The notes beneath the pieces were generated by a model that saw only the letters and a program-made list of their open reading frames with translations, was not told the DNA's origin and made no database searches. From Bos javanicus (Eukaryota > Chordata > Mammalia > Artiodactyla > Bovidae), in contig NC_083868.1 in the NCBI RefSeq assembly GCF_032452875.1, positions 97,742,537 through 97,806,536 on the forward strand: 64,000 bases of DNA, in the 5' to 3' direction. This document shows, piece after piece, positions 10,027 to 20,741 of this stretch. The position numbers and the translations under genes were made by a program. Positions within the stretch are counted from its first letter, which is position 1, and the number at the start of each line of letters is the position of its first letter.

Positions 10027-10060
<34 letters not shown>
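9850..10060 (+). mobile_element. BovA2 SINE with (CAG)10 tail
   Basis: Begins inside the first monomer (CTAAGAGTCAGACACGACTG), passes the TTTCACTTTTCACTTTC linker and a full second monomer, and ends in ten uninterrupted CAG units at 10031-10060. Inverted relative to the copy at 9634-9770, about 80 bp away. Confidence 0.93.
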
Positions 10061-10061
<1 letters not shown>

Positions 10062-10189
10062 GAGATCTGAACATGGGACAAAGGGCATATTGAGAAAGTT
10101 AAGCCAAGGTAACAGTTATTCCTACTATATCTCTAGCTTGTCTTTCCTTTGTTTAAATATGGGGTCAGGTATTTGTGCAAGCCATGGTA

Positions 10190-10385
10190 TTTTATAAACA
10201 TGTATTTGGTGCTTTAGACTAGTATAGTGTTTACACTATGGGCCAGAAACTTTTTGAAAACTTTAGAGATATGAACTCATCTAATCTATGGTTATTAACC
10301 CTGCTATTTAAGAAAATTGAGGCACAGAAAGTTTATAACTTGCCAAACTTACAGGAGGAGAATGATATGAACTTGGCAGCCCAGC
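10190..10385 (-). repeat. MIR (reverse)
   Basis: ATATGAACTCATCTAATC, AGAAAATTGAGGCACAG and AACTTGCCAAACTTACAGG follow the reverse MIR order. Confidence 0.75.
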
Positions 10386-10887
10386 TCTGGGGTCTTCCCA
10401 GGGCCTTGCACTGTGCTGTCTTTCCAAAAGTGGTTGCACACGTCAGTACAAGCCAAAAAGAAGTGTGAGAGGCACTCTGCTCATTAGGTAGTAGATCTGT
10501 TGCTATCATTTAGGGCTGCATTACAAAATGCATGGTTGTTCCTCACTTTTCAAGCAGTGGTATGTTCTTAAACTATGGAAATCAAACTGCTATAAACATT
10601 TGAAAGAAACAGGGGGAAGAGTTATCTAAGGGAAGCTGGTATTGGTAACGTGAAGGCTATTTTACAATATAAGCACCAAGCCTTTTGATGATCTGTTTTG
10701 AGGTTTACAGTTTCCTTTTCCTTTTTATAATGTTGGGCATTTGTTCATATTGCTTTTATTGATTTGAAATGAATCCAGTGGTGTTTATGCACAAGGGTAA
10801 TTCTTAGCCTTGATTTTGGAGAAGGATTTACTACTAGAGGAAATATAAAGCTCACTTTAAGTGAAAGAGGACTAGTGGATGGGTATC
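10386..10887. other. Unique DNA
   Basis: No gene or repeat seen. Confidence 0.4.
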
Positions 10888-10898
10888 CTCTGTAATCA

Positions 10899-11107
10899 GG
10901 CTTCCCTGGTGGCTCAGAGGTTAAAGCGTCTGCCTCTAATGCGGGAGATCCGGCTTCGATCCCTAGGTCAGGAAGATCCCCTGGAGAAGGAAATGGTAAA
11001 CCACTCCAGTTTTCTTGCCTTGAGAATCCCATGGATGGAGAAGCCTTGTGGGCTACAGTCCACAGGGTTGCAGAGAGTCGGACACGACTGAGCGACTTCA
11101 CCTTCAT
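10899..11107 (+). mobile_element. Bov-tA SINE
   Basis: GGCTTCCCTGGTGGCTCAGA head to GTCGGACACGACTGAGCGAC tail. Flanks repeat as CCTCTGTAATC / CCTCTATAATC, about 10888-10898 and 11108-11118. Confidence 0.95.
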
Positions 11108-11139
11108 CCTCTATAATCTAGTGCTTCATTGAGGGTTAT

Positions 11140-11345
11140 AGGAGTGTGTATATGTACACATATAGATACAGATATAGAATTCTATATATATAGTTGAAGT
11201 CATTGTGAGTATATGCTCATCAGAATTTCCTATGCTTTAGTTTGAGTGTATTTGTATATGTGTGTGTTTGTGTGTGTGAGAGAGAAAGATGGAGAAAGAG
11301 GGAGAGGTTGAAATTAAGGGAAGGGAAGGACAGGGAAGAGAAGGG
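11140..11345. repeat. Low-complexity AT, TG and GA tract
   Basis: TATA-rich segment, a short TG tract near 11260-11280, then GA-rich sequence with GGGAAGG repeats. Confidence 0.75.
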
Positions 11346-11411
11346 AGGGTAAATGAAGAATCTTATGGAGGAATGAGATGAATTAATGGATATATAAGCT
11401 CACCAGTTTTG

Positions 11412-11556
11412 TTTTAAACTTTTTATTTTGTATTGGAGTATAGATAATTAATAATGTTGTGATAGTTTCAGGTGAACAGCAAAGGGACTCAGTCATACAT
11501 ATGCACGTATCCATTCTCCCCCGAACTCCCCTTCCATCTAGGCTGCCACATTAAGC
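11412..11556 (-). mobile_element. L1 3' end (reverse), 5'-truncated
   Basis: TTTTATTTTGTATTGGAGTA, TTGTGATAGTTTCAGGTGAA and GGACTCAGTCATACATATGC are the reverse complement of an artiodactyl L1 3' UTR; the same family is present at 14117. Confidence 0.88.
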
Positions 11557-11582
11557 TCATCAGTTAGAAAGTCACAAACACC

Positions 11583-12226
11583 TTTTTTTAAAAAGTATAA
11601 ATTTATTTATTTTAATTGGAGGCTAATTACTTTACAGTATTGTGTTGGTTTTGCCATACATCAACAAGAATCTGCCATGGGTGTACACGTGTTCCTCATC
11701 CTGAACCCTCTCCCACCTCCTTCCCCGTACCATCCCTCTGGGTCATCCCAGTGCACCAGCCCCTAGCATCCTGTATCATGCATCGAACCTGGACTGGCGA
11801 TTCGTTTCACATATGATATTATACATGTTTCAATGCCATTCTCCCAAATGATCCCACCCTCGCCCTCTCCCACAGAGTCCAAAAGACTGTTCTATACATC
11901 TGTGTCTCTTTTGCTGTCTCGCATACAGGGTTATCGTTATCATCTTTCTAAATTCCATGTATATGCGTTAGTATACTGTATTGGTGTTTTTCTTTCTGGC
12001 TTACTTCACTCTATATAATAGGCTCCAGTTTCATCTACCTCATTAAAACTGATTCAAATGCATTCTTTTTAATGGCTAATACTCCATTGTGTATATGTAC
12101 CACAGCTTTCTTATCCATTCATCTGCTGATGGACATCTAGGTTGCTTCCATGTCCTGGCTATTGTAAACAGTGCTGCGATGAACACTGGGGTACACGTGT
12201 CTCTTTCAATTCTGGTTTCCTTGAAG
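11583..12226 (-). mobile_element. Ruminant L1 3' end (reverse), 5'-truncated
   Basis: The poly-T start is the L1 tail. It is followed by GTTGGTTTTGCCATACATCA in the 3' UTR and, further in, reverse-complement ORF2 end sequence (TAATACTCCATTGTGTATAT, GATGGACATCTAGGTTGC). Short flanking similarity AAACACC on both sides. No intact ORF2. Confidence 0.93.
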
Positions 12227-12344
12227 AAACACCATTTTTATTTAACCCATTAGATCTGAAAAGGAAACTAAGACCAACTTGTCTAGTTATACCTAGAAGG
12301 ATATTTTGACGAGGGGCTGAGCTGGATCCTAGTTTGTTGCCACC

Positions 12345-12435
12345 AGGTACTCTGTTTTATTCATTTTCCTCAGTGCTGGGGAGAGATCCTGGCACAGAGC
12401 AGTTGCCCAGTGAATGGATGTGGAATGACTACAAC
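12345..12435 (+). repeat. Probable L2/MIR-type 3' fragment
   Basis: CTCTGTTTTATTCATTTTCC and CCTGGCACAGAGCAGTTGCC then GTGAATGGATG resemble the L2-type tail. Diverged. Confidence 0.45.
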
Positions 12436-13320
12436 CAGAGGCCCGGGCTTCTGCAGAAAGCTCTCTACACCTTCAGAGAAGAGACCTTCTCATCTCAGAC
12501 AGGAATCACTGGCCAGATGCCACATGGTCCTTGAAGTCAGGCTGCCCCACTGAACTCACAAGCTTTGAAGCCGAGAGAGGCCAGCTCAGGAACTCAGCGG
12601 GAAGCCTTGCGTCTGTGACCTGGCCCCGTGGGTAGAGTCGGGAGACTCCAGTGTCCTTGCTCCAAGGCCAGAGATACAGGCCCAGATTACTCAGGGTCAT
12701 GGGGTCCACATTCTTGAATGCAACTGGAGTGTTAATTAGTGACAATTACCTATTGGAAAAAAGAAGTCGAGTCCTGAGTGCTCCTTCCAAAAAGCTTAAA
12801 GACAGAAGGAAGCTTCTAACAATGGGTTGTAGGAGATGCATTTCCTCTCTGATGTTAAAAACAAGGTACTGTCTAATTGATGAGTAGTGGGGGCTTGCAG
12901 AGACGCTTTGATGAGCCATCTCCTGCTTCCTGATATTGTGACCCCCTCAACAAACACTGACAAATAAAACCAGCATGCCTTCAATATAAATGAGGGCACA
13001 CTATCTGAAGAGATGCTTCGTTCTCAGGATGTGGTTGAAATCCTGTTATGAATAAGGTTTACATCCTTGCCACTGAAATAATATTTTTGTACTGTGGAAA
13101 TCAATGGTAAGGAAAAAAATGGACAGGTCATCTAGTATGTAAACAACTTAACTTTGATGTAGTATCTTGTTTGCTGAATTTGGTCCTGGGGAAAGTCCAA
13201 GAACTTGTTACTTACTTGATTTCTCGCTTCCCTTTTCTCTCCCTTCTTCCCATGTAGCTTCTCTCATCTTCTCCTACCTCGGAGAGCGTATGATCATGAA
13301 TCCAACAGAATGCTGTTGTG
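12436..13320. other. Unique DNA
   Basis: No gene or confident repeat. Several sub-80-codon open frames on both strands have no recognisable content. Confidence 0.4.
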
Positions 13321-13321
13321 T

Positions 13322-13373
13322 TCTTTTTGGCCTCGTAGGTCTTTTTGGCCTCGTAGGTCTTTTTGTCCTGGAG
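13322..13373 (+). repeat. 18-bp tandem repeat, about 2.9 copies
   Basis: TCTTTTTGGCCTCGTAGG occurs at 13322-13339 and 13340-13357, with a degraded third copy to about 13373. The period is a multiple of three, so it leaves a frame open. Confidence 0.9.
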
Positions 13374-14047
13374 TAATCCTTAGGCATATAGGATTTTGCT
13401 AACTGTGATTTAAAATAGAACTAAGAGAAGGGAAGGCGAGTGAGACCGTGTATTTTGTCAAGTTGCAAACTTGTGGAGAATTTGTGTGGACTACATTTCA
13501 AACAGAACTCAAATCTTTTGAGGCTCAAGTTCCATTTGCTCTTGGCAAAACACAATTTCCTGGTTCAAAAGAAAATAAGCACATAAAAAAGGGCCCCCAG
13601 GCTTCTTGGACATCAAAGCTTAGGAGATACTCTTATAAAACAGCATTTTGATGATTCTTAGATTATAGCAACTGGGAACATACAGATTAAAACTACCCTT
13701 GAACTACCCTTAAGTTAAAAAAAAATCCAGGGGCAAAGATGTTGGCAAACTGCATTAGACTTTGAATGTTTTTGCCAGAAGTGAGATATTTTTGTTAGTT
13801 TCCCTGTTGTCTCCCCAGTTGAATTTTTGGGGTAAAATCTCAGCTATGTCAGATTCCATTTCAGCTTCTTTCTGGTGTCCACTCAACCTCATACCTAAAA
13901 GAGTAATTATGATCCTTTTGAATCAACAGTTATGTTTATAATTTTGCTTAATGTTCAAGCAACTTTATGGATTAATATATCTTTGTTCATAGTACCAAAT
14001 TCTGGCCAATAAATAGGTTAAAAATATATTGTTTTAAAAATCATTCT
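13374..14047. other. Unique AT-rich DNA
   Basis: No gene or repeat recognised. Confidence 0.4.
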
Positions 14048-14116
14048 AGATCAATGTTTCTCAATTAGGGACAATTGTGATCCCCTCGGGACATTTTGAC
14101 AGTATCTGGAGACATT
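14048..14116 (+). repeat. MER20 hAT-Charlie relic, left part
   Basis: TTTCTCAATTAGGGACAATT and GTATCTGGAGACATT match MER20. Interrupted by an L1 and resumes at 14815. Confidence 0.8.
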
Positions 14117-14814
14117 AATTTTTTTTTTTTAATTTTGTATTTGGCTATAGCTGATTAATAGTGTTGTGATAGTTTCAGGTGAGCAGTGAAGGGACTCAGC
14201 CTTAAATATACATGTGTCCTTTCTCCCCCAAACTCATCTCCTATCCAGGCTGCCAGAAAACATTGAGCAGTGTTCCATGTGCTATACAGCAGGTACTTGT
14301 TGGTTATCCATTTTAAATACAGCAGTGTGTCCATGCACATCCCAAACTCCTTAACTGTCCCTTCCCTCCATCCTTCCCTCCTTGGCAACCATAAGTTTGT
14401 TCTCTAAGTCTGTGAGTCTCTTTTTGATTTGTAAGTAAGTTCATCTGTATCATTTCTTTTTAGAGTCCACATATAAGAGATGTCATATGACATTTTCCCT
14501 TTTCTGTCTGACTTCAGTCAGTATGACACTCTCTAGGCCTATCCATGCTGCTGCAAATGGCATTATTTCATTCTTTAGTGACTGAGTAATATTCCTTTGT
14601 GTATATATACCGCATCTTCTTCAATCATTCCTCTGATGATGGACATTTAGCTTGTTTCCATGTCTTGGCTATCATAAACAGTGCTGCAATGAATATTGGG
14701 GTGCATATATCATTTTAGATCATGTTCTTCTCTGGATATATGCCCAGGATTGGGATTGCAGGGTCAAATAATAACCCTGTTTTTAGATTTTTAAGGCATC
14801 TCCATATTGTTCTT
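14117..14814 (-). mobile_element. L1 3' end inserted in MER20 (reverse)
   Basis: The T-rich start is the L1 tail; the rest is reverse-complement 3' UTR and ORF2 end (CTATACAGCAGGTACTTGTT, GAGTAATATTCCTTTGTGTA, GGGATTGCAGGGTCAAA). Perfect 10-bp target-site duplication TGGAGACATT at 14107-14116 and 14815-14824. Confidence 0.93.
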
Positions 14815-14977
14815 TGGAGACATTTCTGATTGTCATTACTAGGGGATGGGGTTGCTGTCGGCATCTTGTGGGTAGATGCCAGAATGCTCCTCGATGTTTT
14901 ATAATGCACAGGACAGTCACCACAACAAAAAAGTATCCTTCTCAAGATTTCAATAATACCAACATTTAGAAATCTTG
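14815..14977 (+). repeat. MER20 hAT-Charlie relic, right part
   Basis: Continues MER20: GATTGTCATTACTAGGGGAT, GGCATCTTGTGGGTAGATGC, ATAATGCACAGGACAG and ATTTCAATAATACCAAC. Confidence 0.82.
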
Positions 14978-14988
14978 TTCTAGATTCT

Positions 14989-15164
14989 GAAAGTTAAAGT
15001 CTCTCAGTCAAGTCCGACTCTTTGTGAACTCCATGGAATTCTCCAGACCAGAATACTGGAGCGGGTAGTCGTTTCCTTCTCCAGGGGATCTTCCCAACCC
15101 AGGGATCAAACTCAGGTCTCCTGAATTGCAGGTGGATTCTTTATCAGCTGAGCCACCAGGGAAG
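14989..15164 (-). mobile_element. Bov-tA SINE (reverse)
   Basis: Reverse Bov-tA with AGTCTCTCAGTCAAGTCCGA start and TCAGCTGAGCCACCAGGGAA end. Perfect 11-bp duplication TTCTAGATTCT at 14978-14988 and 15165-15175, abutting the end of MER20. A short internal deletion removes the CCAGGCTCCTCTGTCCATGG part. Confidence 0.95.
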
Positions 15165-15175
15165 TTCTAGATTCT

Positions 15176-15904
15176 AGAAGAATCATAGACAGTTAGCATC
15201 TTGTTATACTTTCCTTTTATTCCAACCAAAATTGACATTCTTTACTGATTTCTGGACATAGATTGTTGGACTGGATAAAGAAGGGAGAATAAGAATGAGA
15301 AAAAGAAAGAGTGATAACTGAAAGGCTAAGTTAATCTTTTAGTGACTGAGGTCACAATGTATTCCATTATAACTCAGGAAAATAAAAATATTTTTTAAAG
15401 GGTAGATAATGATTCTGAGGCCCAGAGGTGGTTAGCTGCTATAAGACTGTTCTTCAAGTCAGAAGGAAAGCAATAGAAACAGGATATGTTTATGTATTTT
15501 TTTGTCATTGTTTTCATATGTCATTACATGCAGTTCCAAAGTGAGGTTAATGAAACACTCCCCTTCTTTACAACTGCCTGGCTTGCTTGTTTTGCCCCCT
15601 TTGATGTTTGTCCCATCATTCATATATTCAGACACTGATGCAGCCTGGGAAAGGGCAAAAGCTGGGGAAGAAATATGTGAATGGAAGCTTCCCTGGGCCT
15701 GGTTGAGGTCTGCAGAACAGTGTAGAGAAGTCAGCTAAGGCAGAAGTGCAAGGCACCATTCTGTATTGCAATCCAGCATAATGCATAGGTTTTCTGGAAG
15801 AAATGGCAGCAGTGGCCAGAGACGATGTTTGCCACTCTTGGGGAATTTACAAACGTCTGTAAGTGCCATGGAGGTGGTGTCCTAAGAGCCAGAGCCATAC
15901 CCTT
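15176..15904. other. Unique DNA
   Basis: No gene or confident repeat. Confidence 0.4.
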
Positions 15905-16060
15905 TGAGGAGGGGTTCCCAAGCTCAGAAGCACCTGAAGCCTGTCTCAGATCACAGCAGCAGCACATCAACAAAAAACAGATTCCTGGACCTCTGGTCTC
16001 TGGCTCAGAATCTCCAGAGGGGCTGTTTATCAAGTGCCACAGGTGATTCTTGTCACTGTG
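15905..16060 (-). repeat. MER5-type hAT-Charlie relic (reverse)
   Basis: GGTTCCCAAGCTCAGAAGCA, ACAGATTCCTGGACC and GGCTCAGAATCTCCAGAG follow a reverse MER5-like order; diverged, with a CAGCAG interruption. Confidence 0.5.
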
Positions 16061-16159
16061 CATGTTTGTAACACTCTCCCTGTGGGATTAGTAAAGCAAG
16101 AATCTCTCAGCGGGAGCCTGAGTCCAGAGCACCATCTTTGGCTATATCATCACCCCAAA

Positions 16160-16280
16160 CAGACTCGTTCACTCATTCATCCAGCAAACATCTGTTGCAC
16201 ACCTGTCGGTTTAGAGACTAAGACTACTGTGAGTGAGACTGATAAGGTCCTTGCTCATGCTCAGGTTCATGAATGAGAAC
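16160..16280. repeat. Probable L2 3' end fragment
   Basis: ACTCATTCATCCAGCAAACA and GATAAGGTCCTTGCTCATGC resemble the L2 3' end. Low identity. Confidence 0.4.
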
Positions 16281-16424
16281 TGGAGTATTTTACCTGAGGA
16301 GTTCCTTCTCTAATGCACCTCAGAGAGGAAGAGGGGAGCTTTGTATGATGGAAAAATGCAGGAAGATATTCCCACTAACACACATGTACCTAGAAAATAC
16401 ACTTCTGGTGTTCAGAAATGTCTA

Positions 16425-16660
16425 GTATACTATTGGTGTGAACTTGGGAAAATTGCCTCCTGTCGCTGTGCACAGTATTCCCATCTGTGAAATGGGGATA
16501 CACGCACTATCTACTACACAGAGTGTTTGCGAGGATTGTATTAATTAAGACTTGTAAAGTTCTTAGGCTGGTGCATGTTCTAGGTAAACACACAATAAAT
16601 ACTATTTGCTATTGTCATGATCATCCTCATCATTTTCATCATCAGTATTTTATTCTCTTC
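16425..16660 (+). repeat. MIR
   Basis: TGTGAACTTGGGAAAATTGC, CATCTGTGAAATGGGGATAC, GCGAGGATTGTATTAATTAA and ACACAATAAATACTA run in MIR order; one of the better-preserved copies. Confidence 0.85.
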
Positions 16661-17646
16661 CTCTCTTCTTCAACCATGATTTTCAGAGCCGCTGATAGAG
16701 GAAAAAATATATTTGGCAGCCCCAACAGATTGAATTCCTTTATTTACTCAATCATCCATTCCCATATATGAACTGAGAGCCTGCCAAATTCAGGGCTTGA
16801 ACGTGGGGAATAAGAAATTAGTTAGCAGCAATTAGCTCAGCTCTCTTAATCAGAAGTGATTAAGAGAGTGTAGAGAATATGTTCTGAGGGTTCAGAATGG
16901 CACGTGATTTCTTCATGTGGGAGGAGATGAAACTGGGATCCCCTTTGGGGAAATGCAGTCATCAATGCATTCTGGGAAAATATAGTAGGGACCAAATAAA
17001 TGAACTGAGTTGAATTGAATAATTCTCTATGCCCCCTCCAGGCAGTGCCATAAAGGTAGAGAGGAAGTACCAAATTTCAGAAACAGTTAGGCTGAATAGG
17101 TCTTCCTGGGTTAGCCTGGGCCCCTAACAGATACCGAGAATGAAATTTCTATGGGGAAACGTACTCTTGAATTCTGAACAACCAACACACAAGTGGTCTT
17201 TTGACTTGCTGCTTGTTTGTGAGAGGGGGCTGGTTGGAATTCATTTTTGATTTGAAAGGAAAATGAGTAGAGTCTGAAACCGCATATTTACATGGTTTCT
17301 CGTGTGTCACCTTACTATTGCCATATCTCAAATATACCCAGACATTTTACAGAAGCTTAAACAATACTGTCCAGCTCTGGTTTTGCTCCTTTCCCACCAA
17401 TTCGCTTTTAGCTTATCTGGACTTTGGTATGTCATTTGGAAATTGGACTACGTTTTCCTTGCTTGCATTGAAAAAAGAAATGATTAACTGAAATAACACT
17501 GCGCATTACTCAGATTTAATTATGTTTGTAATACATCACCCAGTGATATGGGGCAACTTCTTGCCGTTCGTTTTCCATCATGCATTTCTCATAACATATG
17601 GTCCTCATGAAATAGTTTTGATTCAGAGTCCCCAGTAGCATATGGC
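16661..17646. other. Unique DNA
   Basis: No gene seen. About 16735-16810 has faint L2-like wording (TTTACTCAATCATCC). Confidence 0.35.
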
Positions 17647-17667
17647 AAAAAAAAAAAAAAAAAAAAA
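17647..17667 (+). repeat. Poly(A) tract
   Basis: 21 consecutive A. No SINE body or processed-gene copy is recognisable immediately upstream. Confidence 0.9.
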
Positions 17668-19258
17668 GCCCCTCAAGTCAAATGCAAAGTAAAGGCCAGC
17701 CTCGTTGCCCCAGAGGAACCTCCATCGACTGCTAGCCAGAAAGCTGGGAATCTGAATTGGTGTCGGGGTTTCACTCATCATGAAGATTTTACATTTGGTT
17801 TGGGACTTTGGAGCATGAGGTTCTGGATGTAAAAGTCAGAAGAGATATGGCTTTTGTAATGTCTGCCGAGATTCCTGTGTCGATAAGGTCAGCAGAAAGT
17901 TAATAGATTTTTATCTTCTCATCACATGAACTTAATATAGTGCAACTGTTTGGAGAGAGTGGGCTGGTGGAATGGGATGGGAATCCATCACGCTTCTCAG
18001 ATTTTCCACAAAGGATGTTTTAGGTATTTAAGTGTAATTTTGCTTAAGGTTAAAAAGAAAAATCCTATCTCTCACATTTAAATAATAAAAACTTAGAAAA
18101 ACTGTGTTGAAATGCTGTAACAACGTTGGCGGAAAACAATATAGTCAGAGCAGAACATGTTTTTTCTTTGTGCTGGTTATTCAATTACATAGGAGTAGGA
18201 AGAGCTTGCATTTACGGTGCTTTAGCAGAATGCGAGCCAGTTCAACTCAGACGCCTTCAAGCAAATACTCAGAGCCATAAGGCAGTTCCATTAGGGCCTC
18301 GTCATCCTTCCACCAGACTCTTAATGACTGCCGTGCGCCTGCCCTGAAGGGAAGGCCCTGCTGCTAGTCACTGGCACATGCCTGGAAAGTCCAGTTGAAG
18401 GAGGATGGTGTGCCACTTAGACCCGCTTTCAGAGGAAACTGGTAGGGGGTGGGGCGAGGATGTGGGAGAAAAAAAACCCCAGGCTGACTCCAGCAGTCCC
18501 CTTTGAAAACCTCTCAGCCATGTTTCCTTCAAACCAACCTGCTGGCTTGAGGTCTGCTCTCTCATGGCCGCTTGGACCAGGCTGCCCGAGTAGGCTGTGA
18601 GAGTGGTGCCCGCCACCTGGGGATGCTCACCATGGGATGCGGGGATGCTGGGAGGCTGAAATGCAAGGCGAGTCCATGAAGGGACAGCACTGGGTCAGAC
18701 TGACTAGCAGGCCTCAGCGATCAAACATGTCACACCTGTCTTGGCCACTGGTGCAGGTGTTCTAGGTCAGCTCTCACTGTGGTTATCAATCGCTGACAGT
18801 TGACAGTTTAATTTTACACCACAAGTACCTCATTACTTGTGTAGGCACTTGAAGAACATGTGGGCACTGGATCGGATCAGTGATCAATGACAAAGGTTGC
18901 AGAGGGTATAAGCGGTAGCAGTAAAAGTGAAGGTCTCCGTGCATGAGTTGGCAGTGGTGGGGATACATGACAGGGGGAGTTTAACTGACAAACAGTCTGT
19001 CAGGTTGAAAAGAATGGAGATTTGCCAGGGAGCTAGCTGTAGATTATAACATATATCTCTTGACTTGAGGGAAAGGAAGAGGGGAAAGCCCCTACCCGAA
19101 GCAGAGCCTTCCTTTCTTGAAAATGCTTAGGCAAATTTAATGAATGTTCAAGACTATAAATTTTTATTCTACAAGCGTTTATCTCATGACATAGATCCAT
19201 TCAGGTGTCTAGGAATTTAAGATCAAGAGGATGCAGTGATGCTATTTTATAAAGATAT
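17668..19258. other. Unique DNA
   Basis: No gene or repeat called. About 18.37-18.70 kb is GC-richer than its surroundings. Confidence 0.4.
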
Positions 19259-19306
19259 ATGTGTGTGTGTGTGTATGTGTGTGTGTGTGTGTGTGTGTGT
19301 ATGTGG
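19259..19306. repeat. (TG)n microsatellite
   Basis: TG repeats with TATG interruptions. Confidence 0.92.
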
Positions 19307-19761
19307 GTACATATACCAACCCCACCAAAGCAGACCATTGCTGTTTTAGATTGTCCTGCAGCAGCTGATGGTAGCTATTCAATAATAAGAAAGTTATTCC
19401 ATATGAGCCCTTTTATTCTTACCAATACAATTCATGATCAACACCTCTAAAATAGATTGCCTTAGAGTGGTAGGGGAAAAAATCCATTCTTTCAAGTGTC
19501 TTTTATAGTGGTATTTTAATAAATTCTTTGTAATGTGCCTCTCTCCTCAACCTTTTATTTTCAAGAAAAAAGTTTTTGATAGTCTTTTCCTTATAAAAAG
19601 TTTTTTGTTAGTGTTGTTATTTTCTTGAGAGGCTCTGGCTTTAAGGAGAAGGCCACATGGCATGAGTTTTATTCCTTACCACATGCCTTGTCTGTTGGAG
19701 TGAAATTGATTAGGTCCGTGGTGCATTAGGAGGGCTGGTGGTACATTAGGATTAGGTACAT

Positions 19762-19986
19762 GGAGGACTGGTGGTGCTAGTGGTAAAGGACCCGCCTGCC
19801 AATGAGGGAGGCATAAGAGACATGGGTTCAATCCCTAAGTTGGAAAGATGCTCTGGAGGAGGGCATGGCAACCCACTACAGTATTTTTCCTGGAGAATTC
19901 CCATGGACAGAGAAGCCTGGTGGGCTACAGTCTACAGGGTTGCAAAGAGTTGGACATGACTGAAGCAACTTAGCATGCATGCATGC
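19762..19986 (+). mobile_element. Bov-tA SINE
   Basis: GGTGGTGCTAGTGGTAAAGG head, GGCATAAGAGACATGGG, core and TTGGACATGACTGAAGCAAC; ends in a (GCAT)n tail. Diverged head. Confidence 0.93.
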
Positions 19987-19987
19987 A

Positions 19988-20165
19988 AATGGTATAGTAG
20001 ACTGAAAATGGGTTTTGAGACCGATGGACTTGAGTTTGAATTCCACCTCTGCAACTTCCTGTAGTGGTGCTTGGGCAAATCACTGACAGTCTCAGATGTA
20101 ATGTTCACAAAAAACTATAATATAGGATTGTTGAAAGGGCTAAATGAGGTAAAATGGCAGAGACT
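19988..20165 (+). repeat. MIR
   Basis: GACTTGAGTTTGAATTCCAC, TGCTTGGGCAAATCACTGA and GAAAGGGCTAAATGAGG follow MIR order. Confidence 0.75.
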
Positions 20166-20356
20166 ACAAACTGTCTCCAAATATCTATTCCTCTCCTTTC
20201 TCCTTTTAATAGCACAACCACTCGAACTTTGGCTAAGCATATGGCCATCCAGTTATGAGTTAATTTCCAGCCCCCCTTGGAGTAGACAGGGTCCTGCCAT
20301 TAGGGTTCTGTCCGATTGAATGTAAACAGAACTATGTTTAAATTATCTGCAGTTTA

Positions 20357-20725
20357 GGGCTTCTCTGGTGGCTCAGTGGTAAATAACCCTCCTGCTAATA
20401 TAGGAGACACGGGTTTGATCCCTGATTTGGGAGGATCCCGCATGCCATAGAGGAGCTAGGTCCGTTCACCACAGCTATTGAGTTCGGTGTTCTCTAGAGC
20501 TAGGGAGCCACAACTACGGAGCCCACATGCCCCAATTACTGAAGCCTGAGTGTCTAGAACCTGTGCTCTGAACAAGAGAAGCTGCTGCAATGAGAATCCC
20601 GTGCATTGCAACTACAGAGTAGCCCCTGCTTGCCACAACTAGAGAAAAGCCCCAGCAGCAATGAAGACCCAGCACATCCAGAAATAAATGAATACAAATA
20701 ATAAAACCATTAAAATTATAAAAAA
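20357..20725 (+). mobile_element. CHR-type tRNA-derived SINE
   Basis: Head GGGCTTCTCTGGTGGCTCAG, long CHR body (GCCACAACTACGGAGCCCAC, AACAAGAGAAGCTGCTGCAA) and an A-rich tail with AAATAAATGAATAC. Flanked by 16-bp duplications AATTA(T/C)CTG(C/T)AGTTTA at 20341-20356 and 20726-20741. Confidence 0.93.
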
Positions 20726-20741
20726 AATTACCTGTAGTTTA

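Noticed and set aside
10031..10060. CAG tract as a polyglutamine-coding repeat
   Set aside because: It is the tail of a BovA2 SINE; no coding frame surrounds it.
17647..17667. Poly(A) tract as the tail of a processed gene
   Set aside because: No coding-like or SINE body upstream and no visible target duplication.
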